Part shown: positions 21,869 through 32,176 of the stretch, piece by piece
Numbering within the stretch: the first letter of the stretch is position 1
Layout: each line of letters starts with the position of its first letter
From: Agriotes lineatus
Lineage: Eukaryota > Arthropoda > Insecta > Coleoptera > Elateridae
NCBI GenBank assembly: GCA_940337035.1
Contig: CALNHX010007760.1
Location: forward strand, 1-64,000
Length of the DNA stretch: 64,000 bases
Reading direction: 5' to 3'
Made by a program: the position numbers and the translations under genes
The notes under the pieces: generated by a model
Database searches by the model: none
What the model saw: the letters and a program-made list of their open reading frames with translations, nothing else
Told to the model about the DNA's origin: nothing

Positions 21869-22374
21869 TGTTACGTTTTGAACGTTCGGGCATTAAACAT
21901 TTATTTGCAACTATTAATTATTATTACTTACAAGCACACGAGAATTATCAAGCAGATTACAAGTTACTAAAACTACGAACTATTTCTATCGATACATTTA
22001 TATATTAGCACACCGGTTAAACAGCAATTAATTATTTCACTCTTAACACTAACGATTATATATAGTTATTTATTTCTATTATTTATATGTTCACGAGTTT
22101 TTATTTATCTGGGAGCTCGGCGCTCTGATGCTGAATTCGAAAACTGTCCGCTATTCATGCGAGCGTGTTTTTATATTCGGGTAATTTCCTCCGAGATCCA
22201 TTTAGATTTCGCTGGACCTTTCTAGGAACCGCATGACGCATTCGCGTGTTAGCCAGCAAGGTCGCTGACATCACGCGTTTTCCGCACGCTCGCGTATTGA
22301 TCGCGACGTTTCTAGAAAAATCGGGGAACTAGGTCATAATTCCGGGGCAACAACCTGGCCGCAGAATCGTTACA
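21869..22374 (-). repeat. gypsy 3' LTR (506 bp)
   Basis: Homologous to 27942-28527. Relative to that LTR it lacks about 29 bp just inside its left end (after 'cgttcggg') and about 50 bp near its right end (around 22280). A TATA-like 'gaatataaaaac' lies on the - strand at about 22170-22181. The stop codon of the macrodomain frame lies inside it at 22329-22331. Confidence 0.93.
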
Positions 22375-23155
22375 CTGCCCTCCCCCCCCTTTAGGTCGTT
22401 CTGTCCCAGAACGAGTTGCGTCGGATGCCTGTCACTCTCTCTTGTGGGGGTTTGATGGCGGTATTCACAGGCGGTGCCCTTCTTGAACACGGACTGACTG
22501 AAGAAGCAGCAGTCCACCGTGAGCTCAATGCTTCGCAACGGGCTGCAACAGCAGTCCTCGATCTGGATGCCGGTCTGGTCGAAGACTACTTCCAGCATGC
22601 TGCATACGACGCTCCAGTCCAACGAATCCAGGCCGCATTCTAATTTCGGCATCGCTATCCGGGTTTCGCCGTTCTTCACCATCTGCTCCTTAAGGTCCAG
22701 AAGAGCAGACCAGAGCTCCTGGTAACTAGGTTTTTCGTAAGACAACCTTTTCGTCACCAGGCAATAAATGGAGCTGTTGCCTTCCTTCAGCTGCAAGGTT
22801 CTGCCAACTTGAGGTGCCTGCTCTCGCAGCTGGTCTAACCGGCCAAACTTCTCCCGGAAGGCAGCGGCAATGCCCCTAGACATCCGGAGGTCCTGGGCGA
22901 CGCAGTGTGCCAGGGAATACTGCTGGAGAATGTCGAACAGGTCACGCTGCACCCCTGTAGTGACTCCGAATCGCGCAGTCTTCGTACCCCCATAAGCGGC
23001 CATAAACTCCTGGAAGGAGGTTCCTCCGGTCCCTAGTCGTCTCAGGGGTTGTTCCGTGACAGCCTCCACTTCCTCATTGGTTCCGGCATATGGGGCCAAT
23101 CGATTGAAGTGTACCACCCTGCACTTTCCTCGAGGAGGTTTCTGGATTCACGTCA
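22329..23155 (-). CDS. TARG1/OARD1-like macrodomain (ADP-ribosyl hydrolase) at the C-terminus of gypsy pol
   Basis: An open frame from about 23155 to the stop at 22329. It begins with the end of integrase ('RVVHFNRLAPYAG'), so it was one polyprotein with it; a small deletion near 23147 now shifts the frame. Numbered from the Val-Val-His codon at 23117 as residue 1, residues 50-187 form a macrodomain of the TARG1 (OARD1) type: 'RDLFDI' (59, adenine-binding Asp), 'SLAHCVAQDLRMSRGIAAAF' (68-87), 'FGRLDQL', 'YCLVTKRLSYEKPSYQELW' (118-136), 'MPKLECGLDSLDW' (156-168). The Lys and Asp corresponding to human TARG1 K84 and D125 are present (K129, D164). TARG1 removes ADP-ribose from proteins and hydrolyses O-acetyl-ADP-ribose. 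Changes: the G-D-L-F of TARG1 reads R-D-L-F, and the M-G-A-G loop reads M-S-R-G. A Cys/His-rich tail follows. No independent start codon or promoter is evident. Confidence 0.85.
22375..22393 (-). other. Polypurine tract (plus-strand primer) of the gypsy element
   Basis: On the - strand 'aaaggggggggagggcag' directly abuts the 3' LTR, as required for priming second-strand synthesis. It lies inside the macrodomain frame. Confidence 0.85.
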
Positions 23156-24330
23156 TTCAGTCGAGAAACTACAGCGTAGGAGCCTTGCCAGTTTCTTTGG
23201 AGCTTGGGGGAGACGCCACGACGCCTCTGGGGGTTATGAAGCCATACCAAATCGCCAGGCTGGAAACCACCGGCCTCAGCGCGGGCATCATATCGGTCCT
23301 TTATTCGGTCGCTGGCACCCTGAATGTTTCGGCGTACGGCGTCGTGGATCTCTTCCATCCTCTTTTTCAGGTTCCCCATGTAGTCCTCGCCGGCCGTTTC
23401 TTCGCCAGGCTTTCTTCCAAATTTAAGGTCACATGGCAATTGTAGCTCGCGCCCAAAGAGTACCGTGGCTGGGGTGTGGTTGGTTGTCTCTTGTACTGCC
23501 GATCGGTAGGCCATTAGGAACGGGTGAATGTACTGGTCCCAGTCACGCTGATGTTCGGAAACCACCTTGGACAGATGGTTCGGTTTATCCTTTCCACCAT
23601 GCCGTCCGATTGAGGATGGAGGGCAGTGGTCCGGGTCTTGTGTATCCCTAGCAGCTTGCAAACGTTCTGGAACAGTCCAGACTCGAAATTCCGGCCCTGG
23701 TCGGAATGTAACTCGAGGGGGACTCCAAAAGTGCTTTAGCCGTTTTGGAGTCCCCCTTCACCAGAACATCAGCGACAGTACCGGCTTCTTGATTCGGAAG
23801 GGCGTACGCTTCGGGACCCTTGGTGAAGTAGTCCATGCACACCAGGATGTATTTATTTCCCAATTCGGTTTCGGGGAATGGTCCAGCGATGTCAATGGCT
23901 ATCCTCTCGAACGGACTACCGACGTTGTACTGCCGCATCGGAGATCTACGTCTACCAACCGGTCCGTTTCCTGTAGCGCAGGCTTCGCACCTCCGGCACC
24001 ACTCTCGGACATCATCTTTGCAGCTCGCCCAGTAGAACCGGTCTCGGACCTTCTTCAACGTCTTCTTCAATCCGAAGTGTCCCCCAGAGGAGCCATCATT
24101 CAGGTGGCGCAGAATCTCAGCCACTCTACTCCTTGGGACCATCAATTGTGATCTCGTTGCCCTACCGTCCTCGTCTTCCAAGATTCTGGTCAGGACGTTG
24201 TTTTCCAGCTGCAAGGAGTCCCATTGCGCCCAATAGGTCTTCACCGTTGGGTTGGTGGCAGAGACCTCCTGCCAGGTAGGTCGACGGCCATCTCGCTTCC
24301 AGGCTATAACCGTGCCTAAGTCGGGGTCGT
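23074..24330 (-). pseudogene. gypsy integrase
   Basis: Integrase inserts the cDNA into the genome. The HHCC zinc domain reads 'HLNDGSSGGHFGLKKTL' then 'CRRCEAC' (about 24110-23975). The catalytic core has the first Asp in 'AIDIAGPFPE' (about 23905), the second Asp in 'LHSDQGRNFES' (about 23710, in another frame), and downstream 'HPQSDGMVERINRT' with the Glu (about 23605-23565). The C-terminal region (23560-23120) reads 'HLSKVVSEHQRDWDQY', 'AYRSAVQETTNHTPA' and 'FQPGDLVWLHNP'. Two or more frameshifts exist: near 23730, where a palindromic insertion lies, and near 23147 before the macrodomain. No chromodomain is present; the macrodomain occupies the position after the C-terminal domain. Confidence 0.88.
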
Positions 24331-25720
24331 TCTCCTGGCTGTTCTGCAACTCGTCTAGCTCCCACGAGTCGTCGACTACAGTGGTACGATCGATGGATAC
24401 CGCACGACTCTCCAGTCTGGAACAGTGGCTGCAGTCCGCAGGGCAGGGCCTCCTGGATAACGCATCGGCGTTGCGGTGGGCTGTGCCAGGTCGATGATTT
24501 ATTTCAAAGTCGTACTCTTGTAGGCGCTCGATCCACCTAGCCACCTGTCCTTCAAGGTTCTTGTACTGCAGCAGCCATCTTAGAGCGGCATGGTCGGTCC
24601 TCATCAAGAATCTTCTGCCATACAGGTATTTATAAAAATGCTCCACGGACTTGACTACTGCCAGAAGCTCCCTCCTGGTTACACAATAGTTCCGCTCCGG
24701 TTTGGACAGGACCTTGCTGAAATATGCCAGGACTTTCTCTTGCCTATCTTAGACCTGGGACAGAACACCACCTATTCCAACATTGCTAGCGTCAGTGTCG
24801 CGGATAAACTGGCCTTCCTGACGTGGATAGCAAAGTACAGGTGAACTGGTTAAGGCAGTCTTGAGCGTCTCGAAAGCCTCCGCGCACTCAGCACTCCATT
24901 CGAACTGTTGTCCCTCTTCCGTTAAACGGGTTAACGATTTTTCAATGTTTGAAACGCCTAGCACGAACCGTCGGTAGTAAGTACAGAGGCCCAGGAAGCT
25001 TCGTAGTTCATGCTTATCCTTCTGGATCGGCCAATCCTGCACTGCCTTCACTTTACTCGGGTCTACTGCTACTCCCTGGTGGGATACGACGTGCCCCAGG
25101 TACTGTACCTCTTTCTGGAAGATATGGCACTTCTTTGGACTTAATCGCGGGTTGGCACCTCGCAGTCTACCGAACACTTCCTCCAGGTTTTTTCAGATGC
25201 TCGTTGAAGGATTTACCCACCACTATGATGTCGTCCAAGTATATCAGGCAGGTCTGCTAAGATAGACTTTTCAGGACGGTGTCCATCAACCTCTAAAACG
25301 TGGCGGCGGCATTGCACAAACCGAACGGCATGACGGAGAACTGCCAGAGCCCAGTTCCGATAGTAAATGCAGTCTTCTCCCTGTCCGCAGGTTCCATTCC
25401 GACTTGCCAATAACCGCTCTTCAAGTCTAGCGTCGAGAACCATTGAGAACCGGAGAGCGTATCCAGGGTATCATCGATTCGTGGCAGAGGGTAGCTGTCT
25501 TTCTTGGTCACATGGTTCAACTGCCGGTAGTCAACACAGAACCTCGTTGAGCCATCCTTCTTCTTGACAAGCACCTCAGAAGAGGCCCATGGGCTGCTGG
25601 ACGGTTCGATAATCCCTTGGTTTCGCATATCTTGGACAATCTTCTCAGCTTCTTCCCGTTTGGCGAGGGGCAACCTTCTTGGATGTTAGCGTATCGGTTG
25701 AGCATCCCCAGTATTGATTT
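24330..25720 (-). pseudogene. gypsy reverse transcriptase and RNase H
   Basis: RT blocks in order on the - strand: 'PLAKREEAEKIVQDM' (about 25670), 'GIIEPSSSPWASSEVLVKKK', 'FCVDYRQLN', 'YPLPRIDDTL', 'FSTLDLKSGYWQV', 'FSVMPFGLCNAAATF' (about 25295), then the catalytic YLDD (25230-25243) one frame over. The connection region 'QYLGHVVSHQG' and 'FLGLCTYYRRFV' follows. RNase H starts with 'RDTDASNVGIGGVLSQV' (about 24800-24750) and continues with 'FLMRTDHAALRWLL' and 'RNADALSRRPCPADC'. The domain set is complete, but frameshifts (near 25290, 25180 and 24700) disable it. A first Asp in RNase H is followed by A-S, as in active enzymes. Confidence 0.9.
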
Positions 25721-25817
25721 TATGTTTAACTACGTCGGTATGGCCGCTGGGATGATCTCCGCACTCGAAGATGTCTTGGTAGCGGGCCACCAGATCTTCG
25801 ATCTTCTTCCGTTATTG

Positions 25818-26640
25818 TTAGCTCATGCCCTTGCAAGTAGACATCACGGTGTTCATTAATGCCTTTGGGCAGCCCTTCGCCTTGCTGCCGCTGTCACTAG
25901 TAATCGTTCTGACAACGGCGGAGACCGGTGTGCATCTTCCCAGAGTTGTGTTTCTCCTGACGGTTGCCGGTTCCCTGTTGACGTTCATCATTCTTACTGG
26001 GACCTTAAATCCAGTCGTTACCAACGTCTTCCCAACCAGGATACCATGAGTGAGCTCCTTGTCATAATTGGGTTCAATCATGCGCACTACGTTGCCCCGG
26101 AGATCGCCATCCAGGTATGCATCCACGACCCTCTCGGTTCGTCCAGGCAGAGTAACATCTTCCGCCAATACCACTTGTACTGCGATCTCTTCTCTTGGGT
26201 GTAGGGAAAGCTCCTCCCCACCCACGTGCAACACGCCGCGTCCCAGGGCCAAAGTGAACCCACACTTATTCATGACATCCATTCCCAGAATGAACTCGTC
26301 CGCAATGTCAGCAATCAGGACCCGATGCTTGAGGGTTTGATTCCCAATCTTCAATGTCAAATCCATTTCCCCATGTGTGGTCACTGCGCCTCCTGTGGCA
26401 GTGCGAAGGCATGTCCTGGTGGGCAGCAGCTGACCCTCGTCTCGTATTACGTCAGACCTGGCGATGGACTTCGTCGCTTCAGTATCCAACAGCAGAGACC
26501 GAACTCTTCCATTTATTTTCCCATCAATGAAGAGACTATCAGGCTGGTGCTACACGGACGACACATGTATGGGAATCTCCGGGGAATGGCAATCACGAGT
26601 CGACTCTTGCCCCTTCTTGTCGACCCGCATTAGTTTTTCG
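25818..26640 (-). pseudogene. gypsy aspartic protease region, active-site Gly replaced
   Basis: A retropepsin-type protease that would process Gag-Pol. The active-site motif reads L-L-D-T-E-A-T-K-S (26478-26492) where the family has D-(T/S)-G-A; the codon is GAA instead of a Gly codon. The flap-distal family block 'FILGMDVMNKCGF' follows, then a long linker to RT. The frame 25818-26489 has no ATG at its start (TTG), consistent with production as part of a polyprotein. The Gly-to-Glu change should abolish activity in this copy. Confidence 0.82.
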
Positions 26641-27818
26641 ACGGCTCGTCAGACACTCGGGCTCCTTTCTTCGGACAGCGAGCCCTAAGTTGACCCATAT
26701 CTCCGCAGCTCCCTTCTCCCTCGTCTCCTGCCTTATAAGTCGTCGCGACATGGCTTCCATGGATTCAGGCGCCATCTCCGTCGTGGCGACACCGCGGACA
26801 AGACCATGTCCTCTGGAGGCAGTCCTTGCCGCTTCAAATTCCAACGCATGGGCTAAGGCCTCTCCCAGTGTCCTATAGCACCCCAGACGTACCTCTTGCT
26901 GAGTATGGGCGTCTTTAATTCCATCTATAAATGTTTGGACGGCTAGCTGCTCTAGGAAGTCCTCCGGCGCCGATGGATACGCGAGACGAACCAATCAAGC
27001 AACATCGGCTTCCAGTTCTTGCAGAGTCTCCCCCGACTTCTGAGTTCTGTTCTTCAACTGGGCACAATGCACGTGCTGAAGATGACCATTGCCATAACGC
27101 CGTTCCAGACGATTCACCAATTGCTGGAAGTTCCTCTGCTGATTTTCTGGAATCATTTGGAGAACACTCAGGGCATCCCCTCGCAATGTCAGGATCAGTG
27201 CGGTCGCTTTGTCTGCCATTCCCCAACCATTAGGTATGTTGACCATGGCGTTTTGCCATCGTAAGAGGGCAGTTTCATGTGCAAGCCAGATGTTGCGGGC
27301 CTCACTGGGGCAGTATCTTGGGACAGAGCAACCTGAGGGGCAGCAACTTGCGATAAGGTAGGCTGATTCACTGTAGGAGGAGAAGAGGAGCCAGCAGATT
27401 CAGAGGGAGTTGGTTGGTCTTGGCCACTTCGTGACTTGGTAAATCGTCCTTGCAGCTCCAGCATGTCACCTTGAAGTCCGGCCATCTTTCTCTCCATTTC
27501 TTCCTGAACATCCCTGATTTCCTCTGCCAACTCGTTATGGCTCGCTTTCATTTCTTCTTCAAGTTTTTGAACTACTTTTTCTTGCGCGGCTTTTAGCTCT
27601 TTCTTAAGTACTTCCTGCCCGGCTTTAAGCTCTTCCTTAAGTACTTCCTTGAGGCCTTCTTGTGCTTTTTCTGCCTTCTCCTGGCCAACTGGAATCTCTT
27701 TCTTAAGATCCTCTTGTGCCTTTTCCGCTTTGTCCTGGCTAACTTGCATCAGTTGCAAAAGTTGGCTTAATTGGGCTTCCATTTTGCTGCTTTGAGATCT
27801 CGTCAAAGGCATGCACAA
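26593..27818 (-). pseudogene. gypsy gag
   Basis: The structural protein that packages the RNA. From the start near 27806 ('MPLTRSQSSKMEAQLSQLL') it has a long coiled coil of K/E/Q-rich heptads (about 27770-27460), a Ser/Pro/Thr-rich linker, then the capsid-like part ('ALILTLRGDALSVLQMIPE', about 27205-27150, and 'FLEQLAVQTFIDGI'). A zinc-knuckle remnant (C-G-D-M-G-Q-L-R-A-R-C) lies at about 26674-26708 in a shifted frame, with Gln where the CCHC His should be. Frame changes near 27220 and 26995, and an apparent small deletion near 27220, break it. Confidence 0.82.
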
Positions 27819-27941
27819 AACTCACTTCAATTTATTTATCTGACCGTTGTTTTATCTGCACTTGTTAAACAATTTATTTATTTAAAGTTTGTTTACTAAT
27901 TTTCTTATAGCCCCTGGTACAAACGGCATACCTGACGCCAC

Positions 27942-28527
27942 TGTTACGTTTTTAACGTTCGGGCTATTTAAAAATTATGACGATGCTTCTTGCATTAAAC
28001 ATTTATTTGCAACGATTAATTATTATTATTTACAAGCACACGAAAATTATCAAGCAGATTACAAATTACTAAAACTACGAACTATTTCTATCGATACATT
28101 TATTTATTAGCACACCGGTTAAACAGCAATTAATTATTTCACTCTTAACACTAACGATTATATATGGTTATTTATTTCTATTATTTATATGTTCACGAAT
28201 TTTTATTTATCTGGGGGCTCGGCGCTCTGATGCTGAATTCGAAAACTGTCCGCTATTCATGCGGGCGTGTATTTATATTCGGGTAATTTCCTTCGAGCTC
28301 CATCTAGATTTTGCTGGACCTTTCTAGGAACCGCATGACGCATTCGCGTGTTAGCCAGCAAGGTCGCTGACGTCACGCGTCTGCAGCTGCCTTTAAGGGC
28401 GCTGATGTCACCCGTCTGCACCTGGGGTCCAGGGCCGCAAGGTCGCGTATTGATCGCGACGTTTCTAGAAAAATCGGGGCACTAGGTCATAATTCCGGGG
28501 CAACGACCTGGCCGCAGAATCGTTACA
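27942..28527 (-). repeat. gypsy 5' LTR (586 bp)
   Basis: Paired with 21869-22374. It contains a TATA-like 'gaatataaatac' on the - strand (about 28268-28279) and AATAAA on the - strand near 27990. It carries two segments absent from the other LTR: about 29 bp after 'cgttcggg', and about 50 bp around 28380-28440 ('gctgcctttaagggcgctg'). Confidence 0.93.
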
Positions 28528-28531
28528 GTAT

Positions 28532-31268
28532 GCATTTTCTACGCATAACATATTTATATGAAAGCTTACGGAGATGTTCGGTGAAGATTTTGAACGATGG
28601 TACCAGACTTTGGTTTCATTGAAATACACCGTGCTATATCAGAAGGCTCAAATACTTAAAAAAAATGTCCATGTAACATAAATTTTATCGCTCAAACGAT
28701 TTTGATCAATTTCACTGGCAGATTTGCCGTAAGTGATATCCTATAGTCAATATCCAAGCAAACATTTTAGAAAGGGAGATATATGGGAAAACAATTTTAT
28801 TTGTTTATGGGGATTGAAGGCTCTCTGTGCATGTGCAAGGTCTACTGATCGTAGAAATACTAGTATTAGCGAATGTCGCAAACTTTGAAGCACTACAGAT
28901 ATTCCTGGTAAAAAACAAAACGTTAAACTGTTGCCAATACTTTCTATCCTGTCTGTATGTTTTGCTAGGTCGTCTTTTCATTTGTGGTCTGCTCGTTGAC
29001 CTCTTTTTTTATCATGCAGAAGCTAGTTATGGTCAGCCCAATTCCATTTTAATTTTGCTGCTTGTTTGATCGCATCTATGCTGTCGTTTTATTTTTTACA
29101 CACTCATTACGCTTCATTTGGGTGCGCATTGATATTTATTTTTAATACAATGATTTGTAATTTTTGCATTTCGTTATTAAAAATAATGTTACTGAAACGA
29201 TATTTTTAAAGATTTAAATTAGCTGCAACTGAGAAATTTAAACTTCGCTCTAAATCTGCCCCAAGTTCTAGTACAACATGGAAGCTTTAGGCGACCGTAA
29301 CCCTCTATCATTCAGTTTTTCAGATTTTTTCAACGGTCATTTGGTGTAAGGCAGAGCAGTGAAAGTTTTCCATTTCTTGCATGACCGGTTTTAGGGACGC
29401 GTGAATTCTAGTCGTTATCCAACGTTATTGGGCTTTGGGCCGGCTTGATTTATCTGTTTGAAGTATGTTTAACAAAAAAGCCTTCCATTACCGCAAATGG
29501 AATGAGCACACATTTATTTTGATAACTGTCTTAACTTAATCGATTTTTATGTTCAGGCATCTAATTAAAAGCTTAATAAATTCTTTTAGTAATACTATAT
29601 TTCTTTTCCACTGTTATCTTAGTAAATTTAGCATTTTTGGACAATTAAGTGCCCGTTTAAATCTCGTACTGAGTGACGGTGATCGCTTTCTATTTTTATA
29701 GCGGGCGTTTCTATCGGTACGAACGTAATATACGAACTGGAACTCGATTACAGGGTGCCATAACTCTTGACCCATTTCTTATAAAACACATCTACGTTGT
29801 CATACTTTCAGCCGAATCTTTTCGAAAACAGAAATCGTAAATTGTACCGTTATCGAGACAGCTGCAGCGTATCATCAAATATAGTGGTAGTTTGTATCGC
29901 TTATAGGGATCTGTACTTGTCACCAACTTCTTTTCAGTGATGCATCGCCTCCGTTTTAGTTTTATTTTCGATTTTATACACGATAGCGCGGCGGTATGAA
30001 GAGCAACTAGGGCTTGTGAAAATTCAGTCGAAGTCTCATAGCTCTTAGTGGATAAATGTCGCTTATGAAAAGTAAAACTCCATATAGTGGTTCGAATGTA
30101 ATGATGTATCAAGTTGAAACATTCACTTACTAATCGACAACGAAAAAGATTCAAATTTGGTATCTTCTTTTGGCAGATCAATACAGCAATAAAGCACGTT
30201 TGCATAAAAATATTTTTATTATAAATTTAAGGGGATGTGTTATCTTACAAAATGTTGGTAGTAAATAATTAGTTATTGCCAATAAAGCACTGTTACGTCA
30301 CATTATTAAAACAGTCGAATTATCAGTTACGGTTGAAGTTATATGATTTGTAAGCAGTAGCTAGTCGTTGCGAGTGCTAGTACAAAACTGAGATATAATT
30401 AAACAAAAACAGAAGTTATCGGCCTTTTAATTAAGACACTCCTATTTCATCCACTAACTGTCCACTGCGATAATAACTAATATTATTCAATAGTCATACT
30501 AAATATCATCCAAATAAATCCAAGCATTCTGTTGTTATAAACAAAATTCAGAAAATAAACTCGCTGTATTTCGGAAATTAAGCCATTTAGAACTAAGGTT
30601 CATATACATTCTTCTCCATAAAATTGATCAAGAAATCACATTCTTAATTTTCAGAACATGCTGAAGAACCAGCCTGTACATTTTTGTATGGAATTGGATC
30701 AGTTACTATGAAATATACTGCTGGCTAGGGTTGCCCAAATCACTTTGATTATTTGTCCATCTATTTCAAAATCAAAAGCAAATGACGTAATTTGGGCTAA
30801 TCCACCCACCTTGGGTGATTATTGCCAAATGCCAATTGCTCAATAACTGAGCTGTGGGATTCCGGCAATGTCGTCGCTAGCGCGTCATTCGACGACGCTG
30901 CCGTTTACTTTCACAGCGTCTCGGCTCTAATTCGCTAAACTGCACTGTCTGCAGGACTTTCAAACCTTTGTACCGTTTACAGGCGATTATTGCAACACGT
31001 CTGTGCCCTCGCATTTCGTTGAGGACATGTAGGAACTTTGACTGGCGCTGTGTTCAGCTTCAAAACTAGGCCACAAGACGTTTGCTTGTATTAGCGAATG
31101 ATGCACCTTTTATACCGAGGTCGTGTCAACTTCTGACGCCAAAACTAGAGCCGTCGTTAAATCGCGTGTAGATTGCCGCCAAATTTCATTGGTCGATAAT
31201 CTTGTGGTTTTTGCATTTGGTCGTAGTCAACCATGAACTGCACTCACCTAAGTTAAATATGTATTTCC
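28532..31268. other. Intergenic DNA, no gene recognised
   Basis: Mostly AT-rich. The longest frame is a 137-codon - strand one (29792-30205) with no recognisable domain and no coding signature. A 'ttacagggtgcc' TE-end motif lies at about 29750. A moderately GC-rich patch at 30840-31200 holds a - strand 'ggtataaaagg' TATA-like site near 31113-31123, with nothing to show what it would drive. Confidence 0.3.
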
Positions 31269-31680
31269 CGGTCATTCCCGATGCGCCGTAAGTTACTTTT
31301 CCCACACTCCGGTGCTTTTTACTTTCCAACAAAAACTAGGGCAATTGTGTGACAAGGATAGATATAAAAATTCACTAATGGCGGTAGCTTACACTTTAGT
31401 GTGTTGATCTACGACAAAAGTTAACAGGTGCGTAAGGTATCTATAAAAGTTTAGTGATTTGTGCTGTCAACTCAGTAAAGTAGTAAAACACTAAATAATA
31501 ATTAAAAAAATTTTTTTTTAGTATATTTTCAATTATTCGTTACAAAAACATTGTACCTAACTCTTTCTGGAAGATTTCTTTTCGAATTAGCACTACGTGC
31601 AGCACGACCGAAGGGAGAGTGCTCATTCGGGAAAATTACCTTCCCGAACTTGTTAGGTAAATAACTATTTTTGGCCTCGT
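31269..31680 (-). repeat. Dispersed repeat, family R, copy 2
   Basis: The reverse-complement counterpart of 2362-2712, from 'ggtcattcccgatgcgcc' at the left to 'cccgaacttgttaggtaaat' at the right. It has an extra segment near 31590-31620 relative to copy 1. No ORF. Confidence 0.6.
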
Positions 31681-32176
31681 GACATGTAAACAACACATGC
31701 ATGCACAGTTGACGTCCACCGTAACTACGTATAGTTAGTCAGTATTTTCTCGCACCGCGGTGCGGTAAAATGACTAGAAAATTTTTAGCTTTTAGAGACC
31801 CTTAAACAAAAAGTTACTTTGTAGTAATAACGGGTGTTAGAAGAAACGCTAGTTACGTATTTTATCGTTCAGTTGCGTTTAGGAGAAATAAAGAAAATTG
31901 ATATTTACGACTTTGAATTTTGACGTTTTAAAGTGTCAACTGCAACATTTACTGATGCCACCTTGCTTGATGGCTTGAATTCGAAAGCGAAGTCATGAAT
32001 TTATAGAAAACGTTAAAAAATATATGTCGGCCAAAAAATTTAATACAATACTCGGTGCGTTAGGCATTTTACAGCGCTCGGTTTTATTGAAGCACTCCGC
32101 TTCGCGTCGTGCTTCAAAATTAAAACCTCGCGCTGTAAAATGCGACCTACCGCACTTGTAATGTAAATAACTATTA
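31681..32176. repeat. Second repeat unit with a 100-bp near-perfect hairpin
   Basis: Begins just after family R copy 2 and ends with the same terminal text ('cacttgtaatgtaaataactatt' against 'gaacttgttaggtaaataactatt'). This suggests two related elements side by side, or a 13-bp target duplication. Inside, 32053-32097 ('ggcattttacagcgctcgg...gaagcac') pairs with 32109-32157. A CpG-rich palindrome ('cgcaccgcggtgcg') lies at about 31753-31766. Confidence 0.5.

Larger units (their letters stand above)
21865..28531 (-). mobile_element. Ty3/gypsy LTR retrotransposon carrying a macrodomain
   Basis: An element with two LTRs (21869-22374 and 27942-28527), both bounded by TGTTACG...CGTTACA and flanked by GTAT on each side (21865-21868 and 28528-28531). 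It is encoded on the - strand, so the right LTR is 5' and the left LTR 3'. Internal order from the 5' LTR: coiled-coil gag with a zinc-knuckle remnant, aspartic protease, reverse transcriptase (YLDD), RNase H, integrase (HHCC, D...D...E core), a TARG1-like macrodomain, the polypurine tract. Protease-RT-RNase H-integrase order defines Ty3/gypsy (Metaviridae). No envelope gene is seen. Several frameshifts and at least one catalytic substitution make this copy defective. The sequence just after the 5' LTR starts 'tggcgtcagg', a possible primer-binding site whose tRNA I cannot identify. Confidence 0.93.

Noticed and set aside
23049..27264. Many + strand frames (e.g. 23049-23445, 23567-24151, 26226-26633) over the gypsy element
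   Set aside because: They are antisense shadows of gag-pol; the - strand frames carry all the recognisable domains.
29792..30205. 137-codon - strand frame
   Set aside because: No recognisable domain; residue use looks like translated noncoding AT-rich DNA.
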